From: Paraburkholderia saeva
GTDB taxonomy: Bacteria > Pseudomonadota > Gammaproteobacteria > Burkholderiales > Burkholderiaceae
Direction of reading: 5' to 3'
NCBI RefSeq assembly: GCF_907164555.1
Contig: NZ_CAJQZC010000002.1
Span: 310,001 to 374,000 of the forward strand
DNA: 64,000 nt
Shown: one piece after another, positions 9,382 to 19,422 of the stretch
Numbering within the stretch: the stretch's first letter is position 1
How the letters are laid out: each line of letters opens with the position of its first letter
The notes under the pieces: generated by a model
Seen by the model: only the letters and a program-made list of their open reading frames with translations
Told to the model about the DNA's origin: nothing
Database searches by the model: none
Position numbers and translations under genes: made by a program

Positions 9382-9770
9382 GGGCGAAGAAAGGTCGAAA
9401 GAGAGGAAAACAGGCACAAAAACAGGGCGCTTTTTGCGCGGCGCTTCAGGCATGTCAAAACTACAAATCGCGGGTTAACCCCGCCGCGCGGGCGCGAGCG
9501 TCGAAACGACACTATGCGCTACACCGAATACGCTTCATCGATTTTCACACATATCGGGGCGAAAGGGCCTCGGCGGCCGCATCCGCGCCGCGCACCGCCG
9601 CACGGGGCTCCCCGCCGAATCGCTCCGCGTGCGCGGCTGCCACACCTTACAAATGTACCGTGCGCATATGAACCCCGCGAAGTCCGGAATAGGCCCCAGT
9701 GGTCTTGTTGCATCTTTTCATTCCACCTACCTTGGAGTCATCCCGAAAACGAGATGTGGAGAGAGACAAA
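9382..9770. other. Intergenic region between divergent xylB and the NCS2 permease gene
   Basis: About 390 bases without a convincing gene. It must contain the divergent promoters of xylB and of the nucleobase permease. No operator, repeat or hairpin stands out. Reading frames through it are GC-driven and lack ribosome sites. Confidence 0.6.
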
Positions 9771-11207
9771 ATGCAATCAAACACGGTCCATCCGTGCGAC
9801 GAGCGGCTGCCCGCCGGTCAGTTGCTCACACTGGGTATTCAGCATGTGCTCGTCATGTACGCCGGGGCGGTCGCCGTCCCGCTGATTATCGGTAGCGCGC
9901 TCAAACTGCCGAAAGAGCAGATTGCGTTTCTCATCAGCGCCGATCTGTTTTCCTGCGGTATTGCCACATTGATCCAGACGCTCGGCGTGTGGATTTTCGG
10001 CATCCGTCTGCCGGTCATCATGGGCTGCACGTTCGCCGCTGTCGGCCCGATGGTCGCGATCGGCACCAATCCTTCGCTCGGCATTCTCGATATTTTCGGC
10101 TCGACGATCGCGGCCGGCATCGTCGGCATATTGCTTGCGCCCGCGATCGGCAAGCTGCTGCGGTTCTTTCCACCCGTCGTGGTCGGCGTGGTCATTTCGG
10201 TGATCGGGCTCTCGCTGATGGAAGTCGGCATCAACTGGGCAGCAGGCGGCGTCGGCAATCCGGATTACGGCAATCCCGTCTATCTGGGCCTGTCGTTTGT
10301 CGTCCTGATGCTGATCCTGCTGATCAACAAGTTCGGCAAAGGCTTCGTCGCGAACATTTCCGTGCTGCTTGGCATCGTGGCGGGCTTCGTGATTGCCGCG
10401 CTGCTCGGCCGCGTCAACATGGATGGCGTAACGGCTGCGCCGTGGGTCGGCTTCGTCATGCCATTCCACTTCGGCCTGCCGCACTTCGACCCGCTGTCGA
10501 TCGCGACGATGGTCACCGTGATGTTCGTCACGTTCATCGAATCGACCGGCATGTTTCTCGCGGTCGGCGACATGGTCGACCGTCCGGTGGACCAGAAGAC
10601 GCTCGTGCGCGGCCTGCGCGTCGACGGCCTTGGCACGCTGATCGGCGGCATCTTCAACTCGTTCCCGCATACGTCGTTCTCGCAGAACGTCGGGCTGATC
10701 GGCGTGACGGGCGTGAAGAGCCGCTTCGTCTGTGCAATGGGCGGCGTGATCCTCGTGCTGCTCGGCCTCTTTCCGAAGATGGCGCAGGTGGTCGCATCGG
10801 TGCCGGCGTTCGTGCTCGGCGGCGCCGGTATCGTGATGTTCGGCATGGTCGCGGCGAACGGCATCAAGGTGCTCTCGAAGGTCGACTTCGTGAAGAATCA
10901 CCACAACCTGTTCATCGTTGCCGTCAGCATCGGGCTCGGCCTCGTGCCGGTCGTGTCGCCGCACTTCTTCTCGAAGCTGCCGCCCGCACTGTCGCCGCTG
11001 CTGCATAGCGGGATTCTGCTCGCGTCGGTATCGGCGGTCGTGCTGAACCTGATCTTCAATGGCGTGAAAGGCGAGCGTGCCGCGAAGAACGCGATCCGTC
11101 GCGCGGGCAAGGATTTCGACGGCCGCGCGCAAGCCGAACTGCCGTCACGCGACGACACGCTGCATACCGCAAACGACTTCGAAGTGCGGCCCGCAGACGC
11201 GCACTGA
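9771..11207 (+). CDS. NCS2-family nucleobase (xanthine/urate-type) permease
   Basis: This 478-residue inner-membrane proton symporter of the nucleobase:cation symporter-2 family has about 12-14 hydrophobic segments. Family motifs are the QHVLVMYAG segment in helix 1 and ESTGMFLAVGD, whose Glu binds substrate. FPHTSFSQNVGLIGVTGVKSR is the XanQ/UacT-type signature. The ATG at 9771 was chosen because the conserved N-terminus begins there and GGAGAGAG lies upstream. The motifs favour xanthine or uric acid over uracil, but the exact base cannot be fixed by eye. It is monocistronic and followed by a terminator. Confidence 0.88.
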   Translation: MQSNTVHPCDERLPAGQLLTLGIQHVLVMYAGAVAVPLIIGSALKLPKEQIAFLISADLFSCGIATLIQTLGVWIFGIRLPVIMGCTFAAVGPMVAIGTNPSLGILDIFGSTIAAGIVGILLAPAIGKLLRFFPPVVVGVVISVIGLSLMEVGINWAAGGVGNPDYGNPVYLGLSFVVLMLILLINKFGKGFVANISVLLGIVAGFVIAALLGRVNMDGVTAAPWVGFVMPFHFGLPHFDPLSIATMVTVMFVTFIESTGMFLAVGDMVDRPVDQKTLVRGLRVDGLGTLIGGIFNSFPHTSFSQNVGLIGVTGVKSRFVCAMGGVILVLLGLFPKMAQVVASVPAFVLGGAGIVMFGMVAANGIKVLSKVDFVKNHHNLFIVAVSIGLGLVPVVSPHFFSKLPPALSPLLHSGILLASVSAVVLNLIFNGVKGERAAKNAIRRAGKDFDGRAQAELPSRDDTLHTANDFEVRPADAH

Positions 11208-11275
11208 AAGGCGCCGCACCGCGCGATCCACGTCGCGCGATCCGGTGACGAAGCGAAGTAGTGACGTCAGAATTG

Positions 11276-11310
11276 AAAATGCCACGGTTTCAAACCGTGG
11301 CATTTTTTTT
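11276..11310. terminator. Intrinsic terminator after the NCS2 permease
   Basis: AAAATGCCACGGTTT pairs with AAACCGTGGCATTTT around a single-base loop centre and is followed by eight T. The A-tract on the left lets it also work on the minus strand for the efflux operon. Confidence 0.93.
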
Positions 11311-11374
11311 GTGTGTGCTGTCTGCTGCCTGGCGGTAACCGCACAGCACCGCCAGACCAGTCAACTCACCTGCA

Positions 11375-12907
11375 TCACCCTGCCGCCGCCGGCGCCGAAG
11401 CCGCTGCCGGCGCACTGGCCGCGCCCGTCGCGCCGTAGTCGACCGGCTCATCGGCCGGGCGCGGTTGCTCGCCGGCCCGCTCGATCCACCCGCCACCGAG
11501 GAACTGGTACAGATCGACCAGGTTCGTCAGGCGTTGCAGACGTGCGGTGATCAGCGTTTGCTGCGCGAGATACAGATCGTTCTGCGCGGTCAGCACGGCG
11601 AGGTAGCTGTCCACGCCGTTCCTGTAGCGCAGGTCCGACAGATCGAAACGACGCTGCTCGGCGAACGTATTGCGTTCACGCGCGGCAATTTCCTGATCGA
11701 ACGTGCCACGCGCCGCAAGACCGTCGGCGACTTCGCGGAAGGCCGTCTGGATCGCCTTTTCGTACTGCGCGATCTGGATGTTCTTCTGCACGGTCGCGAG
11801 GTCGAGATTCGCCTTGTTCGCGCCACCTTCGAAGATCGGCAGCGTGATTTGCGGTGCGAACGACCACGCCGCCGAACCCGGCTTGAAGAGACCACCGAGC
11901 GTCGGACTCAATGTACCGAAGCTGCCCGTCAGCGAGACGCGCGGGAAGAACGCCGCGCGCGCCGCCCCGATATTCGCGTTCGCGGCGAGCAGATTCTGCT
12001 CGGCTTCCATGATGTCCGGACGACGTTGCAGCAGATCCGACGGCAGACCGGCCGGAATGTCCGTGAGGAGATTCTGGTCGTTGAGCGGCATGCCCGGCGG
12101 CAAATCGGAAGGAAGCGGCTCACCGACCAGCAGCACGAGCGCGTTCTCCGCCTGTGCCCTCAGACGTAACTGCACCTGCAGGCTCGCCTGCGCCTGCTCG
12201 ACCACAGTCTGAGCCTGACGCAGGTCGAGTTCAGAGCCCGTGCCGGTGTCGAACTGCAGCTTCGTGATGTTGTAGGAATCCTGCGCCGTCTTCAGCGTGC
12301 CTTCGGTGACCTTGAGCAGATCGTCGGTAGAAAGCAGCGTCAGATACTGGTCCGCCACCGAGGACACCAGCGCGATTTCCGCTGCCTTGCGCGCCTGCGC
12401 CGTCGCCAGATATTGCGCCAGCGCCTGATCCTTCAGGCTCTGGATACGACCGAAGAAGTCGATTTCCCACGACGCATTCACCCCAACCGAATACTCGTTG
12501 GAGATCGTATTGCCGAAAATCGACAGATCCTTCGGCGTGCGCTGCTTGCTCTGCGAGGCCGCGGCATCCAGTGTCGGGAACAGCTCGGCACGCGTGATCT
12601 GATACTGCGCGCGCGAAGCCGCGATGTTCAGCACCGCGACGCGCAGATCGCGATTGTTCTTCAGCGAAAGCTCGATCAGACGCTGCAGGCGCGGATCGGT
12701 GAAGAAATCGCGCCAGCCGATGTCCGTGGCCGCCTGCCCATTCGCACTGCGCGTGCCGTTGTCAGCGGCGCCTGGCTGCGTCGAGTAGACGCCGCCCGTC
12801 GGAAAACCGTCCGTAACGGGCGCGGCCGGGCGCTCGTACTTCGGCGCCATCGTGCAACCCGCGGCGAGGAACGCCACCGCGACTGCAATCAAAGAATGTT
12901 TTTGCAT
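11375..12907 (-). CDS. oprB: RND efflux outer-membrane factor (NodT-family lipoprotein)
   Basis: This 510-residue TolC-like outer-membrane channel lipoprotein has the signal peptide MQKHSLIAVAVAFLAAGC, with lipobox LAAGC. Two outer-membrane efflux repeats follow, with the NodT-type DIGWRDFFTDPRLQRLIELS motif. The C-terminus is an Ala/Pro-rich low-complexity stretch. The start at 12907 lies one base from the stop of the pump gene. It is the third gene of the operon bpeA-bpeB-oprB in the direction of transcription and exports drugs across the outer membrane. The symbol is by analogy with B. pseudomallei BpeAB-OprB. Confidence 0.9.
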   Translation of the reverse strand: MQKHSLIAVAVAFLAAGCTMAPKYERPAAPVTDGFPTGGVYSTQPGAADNGTRSANGQAATDIGWRDFFTDPRLQRLIELSLKNNRDLRVAVLNIAASRAQYQITRAELFPTLDAAASQSKQRTPKDLSIFGNTISNEYSVGVNASWEIDFFGRIQSLKDQALAQYLATAQARKAAEIALVSSVADQYLTLLSTDDLLKVTEGTLKTAQDSYNITKLQFDTGTGSELDLRQAQTVVEQAQASLQVQLRLRAQAENALVLLVGEPLPSDLPPGMPLNDQNLLTDIPAGLPSDLLQRRPDIMEAEQNLLAANANIGAARAAFFPRVSLTGSFGTLSPTLGGLFKPGSAAWSFAPQITLPIFEGGANKANLDLATVQKNIQIAQYEKAIQTAFREVADGLAARGTFDQEIAARERNTFAEQRRFDLSDLRYRNGVDSYLAVLTAQNDLYLAQQTLITARLQRLTNLVDLYQFLGGGWIERAGEQPRPADEPVDYGATGAASAPAAASAPAAAG

Positions 12908-12908
12908 C

Positions 12909-15900
12909 TCAATGCCCTTCCTTGCCCGAGCCATTGCCACCCGCGCCGCCTTCCGGATCGTGCGGATGGTGCTGGTTGTAGTGTTCCATCGCAACATCCG
13001 GGTCTTCCTTCTCGCCGCCGAACTTCGCGCGGATCACGACGAAGAACATCGGGATCATGAAGATGGCGAGGAACGTCGCCGTCAGCATCCCGCCGATCAC
13101 GCCGGTACCGATCGCGTGCTGGCTCGCCGAACCCGCACCGTTACTGATCGCGAGCGGCAACACGCCGAGAATGAACGCCAGCGACGTCATCAGGATCGGA
13201 CGCAGCCGCAGACGCGAGGCCTCCAGCGCTGCTTCGACCGGCCCCATGCCTTCGGACTGCTGCAACTCGCGGGCGAATTCCACGATCAGAATCGCGTTCT
13301 TCGCCGAGAGCCCCACCGTCGTCAACAGACCGACCTGGAAGAACACGTCGTTTTCGAGCCCGCGCAGCGTGGCCGCCAGCAGTGCGCCGATCACGCCGAG
13401 CGGCACCACCATGATCACCGAGAACGGAATCGACCAGCTTTCATACAGCGCCGCGAGACACAGGAACACGACGAGGATCGAGATTGCGTACAGGATCGGC
13501 GCCTGCGAACCCGACTGACGTTCCTGGAACGACAGACCGGTCCATTCGTAACCGATACCCGCCGGCAGCTTCGCCGCGATCGCTTCCATCGCCGTCATTG
13601 CCTGACCGGTCGACTTGCCCGGCGCCGCCGCACCCTGGATTTCCACCGCGGAAATACCGTTGTAGCGCTCGAGCTTCGGCGAGCCGTAAATCCACGTGCC
13701 GCTTGCGAACGCCGAGAACGGCACCATTCCACCCGCGGAATTGCGGACGTACCAGTCGTTCAGGTTTTCCGGCGTCATACGGAACGGCGCGTCACCCTGC
13801 AGGTACACCTTCTTGATCCGGCTGTCGACGTCGAGGAAGTTGTTCACGAACTGCGACGCCCACGCGATCGAGAACGTCTGGTCGATCGCGGACAGCGACA
13901 CGCCCAGCGCCGAAGCCTTCTCGTGGTCGATGCTCACCTTGAACTGCGGCGTGTCGTTCAGGCCATTCGGTCGCACCTGTGCGAGAACCGGATCCTTCGC
14001 GGCCATGCCGAGCAGCTGGTTCCGTGCGGCCATCAAGGCCTCGTGGCCGACACCCGAACGATCCTGCAGTTCGAAGTCGAAGCCCGCGGCCGTGCCGAGT
14101 TCCGGAATCGACGGCGGATTCACCGGATACACCAGCGCAGTCTTGTAGCTGCCGAAGTGCATGAACAACCGGCCAACCAGCGCCTGCACCTTCTGGTCCG
14201 AATGCTGGCGCTCGGCGTAATCCTTCATCCGCACGAACACGAGACCCGCATTCTGGCCACGACCCGCGAAGCTGAAGCCGTTCACCGTGAAGGTCGATTC
14301 GACGATGCTCTTTTCGTCATTCAGCAGGTAGTCGGAGACGTCCTTCAGCGCGCGCGCCGTGGTTTCCTGCGTCGAGCCGGCCGGCGTCTGCACCAGAACG
14401 AACATCGTGCCCTGGTCTTCGTCGGGCAGGAACGACTTCGGCAGCTTCACGAACAGCAGGCCGACCGCAAAGATCACCACCATATAGATGATGAGCCAGC
14501 GACCCGAACGCTTGATCACATGGTGAACCCCGACGTGATATTTGTCCCGGCTCTTGTCGAACGTGCGATTGAACCAGCCGAAGAAGCCCTTCTTCTCTTC
14601 ATGATGGCCCTGCGGAATCGGCTTCAGGATCGTCGCGCACAGCGCCGGCGTCAGGATCAGCGCGACCATCACGGACAGCACCATCGCCGCCACGATCGTC
14701 AGCGAGAACTGCCGGTAAATGGCACCGACCGAGCCGCCCGAGAACGCCACCGGCACGAACACCGCCGACAGCACGAGCGCGACGCCAATCAGCGCGCCGG
14801 TGATCTGGTCCATCGCCTTGCGGGTTGCGTCGCGTGGCGACAGCCCTTCTTCGGCCATCACCCGCTCGACGTTTTCCACCACCACGATCGCATCGTCCAC
14901 CAGCAGGCCGATCGCCAACACGAGCCCGAACATCGACAGCGTGTTGATCGAGAAGCCCACCAGACCCATGATCGCGAACGTGCCCAGCAGCACCACCGGC
15001 ACGGCGATCGTCGGGATCAGCGTGGCGCGCAGGTTCTGCAGGAACAGGTACATCACGAGGAACACCAGCACGATACCTTCGAGCAGCGTCTTGACCACTT
15101 CCTCGATCGACAGGCGCACGAACGGCGTCGTGTCATACGGGTACTTCACGACGAGGCCGTGCGGGAAGTACTTCGACAGTTCGTCGACCTTCGCGCGCAC
15201 GCTCTTGGCCGTCGCCAGCGCATTCGCGCCCGTTGCGAGCTGGATACCAAAGCCGGCCGTCGGCGCACCGTTGTACTTCGTGTCGAAGTTGTAGTTTTCG
15301 CCGCCCAGGTCGATACGCGCGACGTCCTTGATCCGGACCTGCGAGCCGTCCTGGTTCACCTTCAGCAGCACGTTGCCGAACTGCTCCGGCGTCTGCAGCA
15401 GCGTGGCTTCAGTGATGGTGGCCTGCAGCACCTGGCCCGGCACCGAAGGCGTGCCGCCGAGCGACCCGCCCGCCACCTGCACGTTCTGCGCAAGGAGCGC
15501 GTTCTGCACATCGACCGGCGTGAGACCGAAGTTGGTCAGCTTGTTCGCATCGAGCCAGATCCGCATCGCGTACTGCGAGCCGAACAGCGTCACCGTGCCC
15601 ACGCCGTCAAGACGGCTGACCGGATCCTGAACGTGCGACGCGACGTAGTTCGCCAGGTCGTACTTGCTCATGCTGCCGTCTTCGGAGACGAACGCCATCA
15701 CCAGCAGGAAACTGCTGCTGGACTTCGTCACCTTGGTACCGAGCTGCTGGACAACCTGCGGCAACAGCGGCGTGGCGAGCTGCAGCTTGTTCTGCACCTG
15801 CACCTGCGCGATGTCGGGGTTGGTGCCGGCCGCGAAGGTCAGCGTGATCGTGGCCGTGCCGGAATCGTCCGATGTGGACGACAGGTACAGCAAGTGGTCG

Positions 15901-16115
15901 AGACCACTCATCTGCTGCTCGATCACCTGCGTGACGGTGTTTTCAACCGTCTTCGCCGATGCGCCCGGGTACGTTGCGCTGATCTGCACGGCCGGCGGCG
16001 CGATGGTCGGGTACTGCGCGATCGGAAGCGTGAAGATCGACGCGACACCCGCGAGCATCAGGATGATGGCGATCACCCATGCAAAAATCGGGCGATCAAT
16101 AAAGAACTTTGCCAT
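12909..16115 (-). CDS. bpeB: RND multidrug efflux pump, inner-membrane transporter (HAE-1)
   Basis: This 1068-residue protein belongs to the AcrB/MexB family. It begins [20 protein letters not shown], has 12 membrane helices in the 1+5+1+5 pattern and two large periplasmic loops. The proton-relay Asp pair is in [16 protein letters not shown]. The length matches the family. It is a drug/proton antiporter that works as a trimer with the adaptor BpeA and the outer-membrane factor. The closest remembered relatives are B. pseudomallei BpeB and Pseudomonas TtgB/MexB. The gene is full length with no sign of damage. Confidence 0.94.
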   Translation of the reverse strand: MAKFFIDRPIFAWVIAIILMLAGVASIFTLPIAQYPTIAPPAVQISATYPGASAKTVENTVTQVIEQQMSGLDHLLYLSSTSDDSGTATITLTFAAGTNPDIAQVQVQNKLQLATPLLPQVVQQLGTKVTKSSSSFLLVMAFVSEDGSMSKYDLANYVASHVQDPVSRLDGVGTVTLFGSQYAMRIWLDANKLTNFGLTPVDVQNALLAQNVQVAGGSLGGTPSVPGQVLQATITEATLLQTPEQFGNVLLKVNQDGSQVRIKDVARIDLGGENYNFDTKYNGAPTAGFGIQLATGANALATAKSVRAKVDELSKYFPHGLVVKYPYDTTPFVRLSIEEVVKTLLEGIVLVFLVMYLFLQNLRATLIPTIAVPVVLLGTFAIMGLVGFSINTLSMFGLVLAIGLLVDDAIVVVENVERVMAEEGLSPRDATRKAMDQITGALIGVALVLSAVFVPVAFSGGSVGAIYRQFSLTIVAAMVLSVMVALILTPALCATILKPIPQGHHEEKKGFFGWFNRTFDKSRDKYHVGVHHVIKRSGRWLIIYMVVIFAVGLLFVKLPKSFLPDEDQGTMFVLVQTPAGSTQETTARALKDVSDYLLNDEKSIVESTFTVNGFSFAGRGQNAGLVFVRMKDYAERQHSDQKVQALVGRLFMHFGSYKTALVYPVNPPSIPELGTAAGFDFELQDRSGVGHEALMAARNQLLGMAAKDPVLAQVRPNGLNDTPQFKVSIDHEKASALGVSLSAIDQTFSIAWASQFVNNFLDVDSRIKKVYLQGDAPFRMTPENLNDWYVRNSAGGMVPFSAFASGTWIYGSPKLERYNGISAVEIQGAAAPGKSTGQAMTAMEAIAAKLPAGIGYEWTGLSFQERQSGSQAPILYAISILVVFLCLAALYESWSIPFSVIMVVPLGVIGALLAATLRGLENDVFFQVGLLTTVGLSAKNAILIVEFARELQQSEGMGPVEAALEASRLRLRPILMTSLAFILGVLPLAISNGAGSASQHAIGTGVIGGMLTATFLAIFMIPMFFVVIRAKFGGEKEDPDVAMEHYNQHHPHDPEGGAGGNGSGKEGH

Positions 16116-16130
16116 GAAACGGGCTCCCTG

Positions 16131-17363
16131 TTATTGCGCGCCCGATGCAGCAGAGGCAGCCTGAGCCGTCTGCGCACCGCTGGCCGCTGGTGCGCCTTGA
16201 GCCGTGGCGCCGGAGGCGGGGGTGGCCGGCAGTTGCGCGGCGACCGGCTTCACTGTCGCGCCCGGACGAACCTTCTCCGTGCCCTGCACGATCACGCGAT
16301 CACCCGGATTCAGCCCGCTTTCGACAACCCAGCTCGACTGGTACGTGGTGGAGGCTACCAGGGGACGCAGCGATACCTTGTCGTCCGGACCCACGACGAG
16401 CGCCGTCGGCTGGCCCTTCTGGTCATGCGTCACGCCGACCTGCGGCACCAGCAGCGCCTTTTCGTTCGTGCCTTCCTCGATGCGCGCGCGCACGAACATG
16501 CCCGGCAGCAGCACACGGTCCTTGTTCTGGAAAATGGCGCGGATCGTGACCGAACCCGTGGTCTGGTCGACCGTCACGTCGCTGAACTGCAGCTTGCCGG
16601 TTTCCGAATAGGAGCGGCCGTCCTCCAGCAGCAGCGTGACTTTGGCGGCGTTGATGCCGCTCGTCTTCAGACGCCCTTCCTGGATTTCGCGACGCAGCTT
16701 CAGGCCCTCGAGACTCGACTGCGTCAGGTTCACGTAGACCGGATCGAGCTGCTGGACAGTCGAGAGCAGCGTGGCCTGGCTTGCCTGCACGTACGCACCC
16801 GGTGTGACCGACGAAATGCCGATGCGGCCCGTGATCGGCGAGGTGACGTCCGTATAGCCGAGATTGATCTGCGCGGTGTCGACGGCGGCCTTGCCGGCTT
16901 CGACGTCAGCGGCGGCCTGACCCTGCGCCGCGACGGCGTTGTCGTAGTCCTGCTTGCTGACGGCGTTCGCCGCGACGAGCACCTTGTAACGGCTTGCCTG
17001 CGCGGTCGTTGTGGCGAGATTCGCCTGCGCCTTGGCAAGCGAAGCCTTCGCGTTGTTCAGCGCGGCGATATACGGTGCCGGATCGATCTTGTAAAGACGC
17101 TGCCCGGCCTTGACCTCGGCGCCTTCGGTGAATTCGCGGCGCAGCACGATGCCATCCACCCGTGCGCGGACTTCCGCGACGAGGAACGCGCTGGTGCGGC
17201 CCGGCAGCTCGGTGGTAACCGGTACGGGCTGCGGCTGGATGGTCACGACACCGACTTCAGGCGGTTGAGGCGGAGGGGCTGATTGTTTTTGACCGCATGC
17301 TGCAAGAATTACGGCAGCCGTCGCGGCACTGATTAAGCGGAATGGAACCCGTTCGACGCGCAT
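16131..17363 (-). CDS. bpeA: RND efflux periplasmic adaptor (membrane fusion lipoprotein)
   Basis: This 410-residue AcrA/MexA-family adaptor has a lipoprotein signal with lipobox LAAC near residue 22. The lipoyl halves, an alpha-hairpin (residues about 95-165) and beta-barrel domains follow; GRTSAFLVAEVRARVDGIVLRREF is the biotinyl-lipoyl-like region. The C-terminus is Ala/Gln-rich. The start at 17363 is preceded by AGAGGT. It is the first gene of the operon, 15 nt before the pump gene, and its promoter faces the TetR gene. Confidence 0.93.
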   Translation of the reverse strand: MRVERVPFRLISAATAAVILAACGQKQSAPPPQPPEVGVVTIQPQPVPVTTELPGRTSAFLVAEVRARVDGIVLRREFTEGAEVKAGQRLYKIDPAPYIAALNNAKASLAKAQANLATTTAQASRYKVLVAANAVSKQDYDNAVAAQGQAAADVEAGKAAVDTAQINLGYTDVTSPITGRIGISSVTPGAYVQASQATLLSTVQQLDPVYVNLTQSSLEGLKLRREIQEGRLKTSGINAAKVTLLLEDGRSYSETGKLQFSDVTVDQTTGSVTIRAIFQNKDRVLLPGMFVRARIEEGTNEKALLVPQVGVTHDQKGQPTALVVGPDDKVSLRPLVASTTYQSSWVVESGLNPGDRVIVQGTEKVRPGATVKPVAAQLPATPASGATAQGAPAASGAQTAQAASAASGAQ

Positions 17364-17644
17364 GGAGCGACCTCTGTCAAAGACTGAGAATGAAAAAGTG
17401 CGCGCATCCCTACCCCGGGGACGACGGCGCACACATGCGTCGTTAGACGCGTGATCGATAGCCCTGACAATTCCACGTGCCATGCTGGCCGACCGAAGGT
17501 GGAGTTCTGGCAGAAGCGCGCCAAACCGGGAAATGCCGCACTGCGACGCCCTTTCGGACGATTCGCAAGCGTTTTAAAAGACAACAGTGTCGGATATTAA
17601 CCGGTCGACACGGCTTGGGCTATCCGATCGATGGGGTGCTATTA

Positions 17645-17668
17645 TATATACATTCATGATTGCACGTA
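17645..17668. promoter_or_regulatory. Probable BpeR/AcrR/TtgR-type operator
   Basis: A 24-base imperfect palindrome, TATATACATTCA then TGATTGCACGTA, lies in the bpeA-bpeR divergent region. Compared by memory with the E. coli AcrR operator (TACATACATTTG then TGAATGTATGTA), 18 of 24 positions agree. The core ACATTCATG also matches the P. putida TtgR operator read on the other strand. Binding of the divergent TetR repressor here would control both transcripts. Confidence 0.65.
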
Positions 17669-17809
17669 AAAGAGCGTTTACAACGTCCTGCGTGCTGTCG
17701 CGGCAAGATCCGTTCTTAAATAGCCTGACTGTTGAACGGATTGACATTGACCGCACTTAATAACATTCGGGACAACCCGCAATCACGCATATTGGCAGGA
17801 CAGACAGAT

Positions 17810-18457
17810 ATGGTTCGCCGAACCAAAGAAGAGGCGCTGGAGACGCGCAACCGCATTCTCGACGCGGCAGAGCAGGTTTTCTTCGAAAAAGGCGTCTCGC
17901 GAACATCGCTCGCGGACATCGCGCAAGCCGCCGGCGTCACGCGCGGCGCGATCTACTGGCATTTCGCTAACAAGGGCGATCTGTTCACCGAGATGTTCGA
18001 CCGTGTGCTACTGCCGCTCGACGAGTTGAAGGCCGCGTCGCTCGATCCTGAGGAGCCCGATCCACTTGGCCGCATGATCGACATCTGCATCCTGTGTCTG
18101 CGCGACACGGCGAACGATCCGCGCCGCCGGCGCGTGTTCGACATCCTGTTCATGAAATGCGAATTCGTCGAAGACATGGGCCCCGTCATGGCGCGCTGCC
18201 AGAACAACATGCGCGACGGACTGGAAAGTATGAGGGGCGGCGTGCGCAACGCCATCTCCAAAGGCCAGTTGCCTGCCGATCTCGAAGTCTCACGGGCTGT
18301 ATCGATGATTCATGCGTTTATCAGTGGATCATTGCGCGACATGCTGTTCCTGCCCGGCGCATTCGATTTCGGTGAGCATGCCGAAGCAATGGTCCATGCC
18401 CTGTTCGATTCACTACGTACAAGCCCTGCGCTGCGCAGGAGCAGCGCGAACGGTTAA
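17810..18457 (+). CDS. bpeR: TetR-family repressor of the RND efflux operon
   Basis: This is a 215-residue TetR/AcrR-family regulator. The N-terminal helix-turn-helix spans about residues 10-55 (TSLADIAQAAGVTRGAIYWHFANKGDLF), and the C-terminal half forms the drug-binding pocket. The MVRRTKEEA N-terminus and the CEF..DM segment match the TtgR/BpeR/MexR-like subgroup. The start at 17810 has AGGA 9 nt upstream. It is divergent from bpeAB-oprB across a 446-base region holding an AcrR-like palindrome. It probably represses the pump and itself and releases DNA on binding drugs. Confidence 0.9.
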   Translation: MVRRTKEEALETRNRILDAAEQVFFEKGVSRTSLADIAQAAGVTRGAIYWHFANKGDLFTEMFDRVLLPLDELKAASLDPEEPDPLGRMIDICILCLRDTANDPRRRRVFDILFMKCEFVEDMGPVMARCQNNMRDGLESMRGGVRNAISKGQLPADLEVSRAVSMIHAFISGSLRDMLFLPGAFDFGEHAEAMVHALFDSLRTSPALRRSSANG

Positions 18458-18480
18458 GGGCCCTGTACACGGCTGAACGT

Positions 18481-18514
18481 AAAAGGCGGAGACCTCGCGG
18501 TTCCCGCCTTTTTT
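18481..18514. terminator. Intrinsic terminator between bpeR and the cysteine hydrolase gene
   Basis: AAAAGGCGG and CCGCCTTTT, separated by about 14 bases and followed by more T, lie between two convergent genes, so the hairpin can serve both strands. Confidence 0.85.
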
Positions 18515-18550
18515 CATGCGCAACGTCACAGCTTGCAAGTGATGCGAGGC

Positions 18551-19195
18551 TTACACCATAGCTGCCGCCGAAGCTTGCATCGTGCGCGCTTTCTGGTTCG
18601 ACGCGTAGATCGAATCACGCTCCAGCGGCTTGCCAGCAGATAGCGCGTCGATCCATTGATCCGTGCTCGCCACCGCCGCAAAGCGCGACTGCAGCACGAC
18701 ACAGAACACGCGATGAATATCTTCCGCGCTCGCAAAGCCTGCGCTGTTTGCGTACGGCACCGAACCCGTCGCATCGTGCAGGAACTCCACGGCGAGTCCT
18801 GCATGCACGGCATGATTGATGGTCGACGCATCGCAGTTGTGCGTCATGTAGCCGGTCACGGTCAGCGTATCGATCTGATGCTGCGCGAGCCAGTCGGCGA
18901 GATCGGTGCCGGTGAACGCGCTCGGCAACGACTTCGTGATCTCGTGGTCGTGTTTGCGCGAGGCGACCACGTCATGCAGCGCCGCACCTTCGGAGCCGGT
19001 TGCAAAAATCGGCGACGTCGCCGGGGCGAGGTTCTGCACGACGACCACCGGCACCGAAGCGGCCTGCGCCGCATCGATCGCCCGGCCGATGTTCGCGAGC
19101 GATACGTCGACCGGCGGATATTCGATCGGCAGGTCGCCGGTTACGTATTCGTTCTGCACGTCGATGACGATCAGGGCACGGCGCGGTGTGGTCAT
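18551..19195 (-). CDS. Isochorismatase-family cysteine hydrolase
   Basis: This is a 214-residue isochorismatase-like hydrolase. The catalytic Asp is in IVIDVQNEY near residue 12. A Lys lies in the TKSLPSAF segment and the nucleophile Cys is in GYMTHNCDAST. Members hydrolyse amides or isochorismate-like substrates (nicotinamide, ureidoacrylate, biuret). The substrate cannot be told from motifs here. The ATG at 19195 has AGGAG 7 nt upstream. It is divergent from a GlxA/AraC regulator, which probably controls it. Confidence 0.88.
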   Translation of the reverse strand: MTTPRRALIVIDVQNEYVTGDLPIEYPPVDVSLANIGRAIDAAQAASVPVVVVQNLAPATSPIFATGSEGAALHDVVASRKHDHEITKSLPSAFTGTDLADWLAQHQIDTLTVTGYMTHNCDASTINHAVHAGLAVEFLHDATGSVPYANSAGFASAEDIHRVFCVVLQSRFAAVASTDQWIDALSAGKPLERDSIYASNQKARTMQASAAAMV

Positions 19196-19422
19196 GACAA
19201 CACTCCTTTGCTTTGTCTGGTGGCTCGCCGCGCGTGGTTCGTTCCAGTGCCGCGGCGATGACTGCATTCTTCCCCCGCGGCCGCACCGCCGACAGTGACC
19301 CGAATGACAACTTTCGATAAGATTGGGCCAATCGCGTTCTGAGCCGTGTGTTTTCGCGTGCTCTTTCTCCGGCGAGCGCATTTTGATTGCGAACCGCGCG
19401 CAACGCTTCACGGAAGACTCCT

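Noticed and set aside
12852-17282. Very long open frame opposite the efflux operon
   Set aside because: It is antisense to bpeAB and is explained by GC-rich codon usage. It has no domain and is Arg/His-rich.
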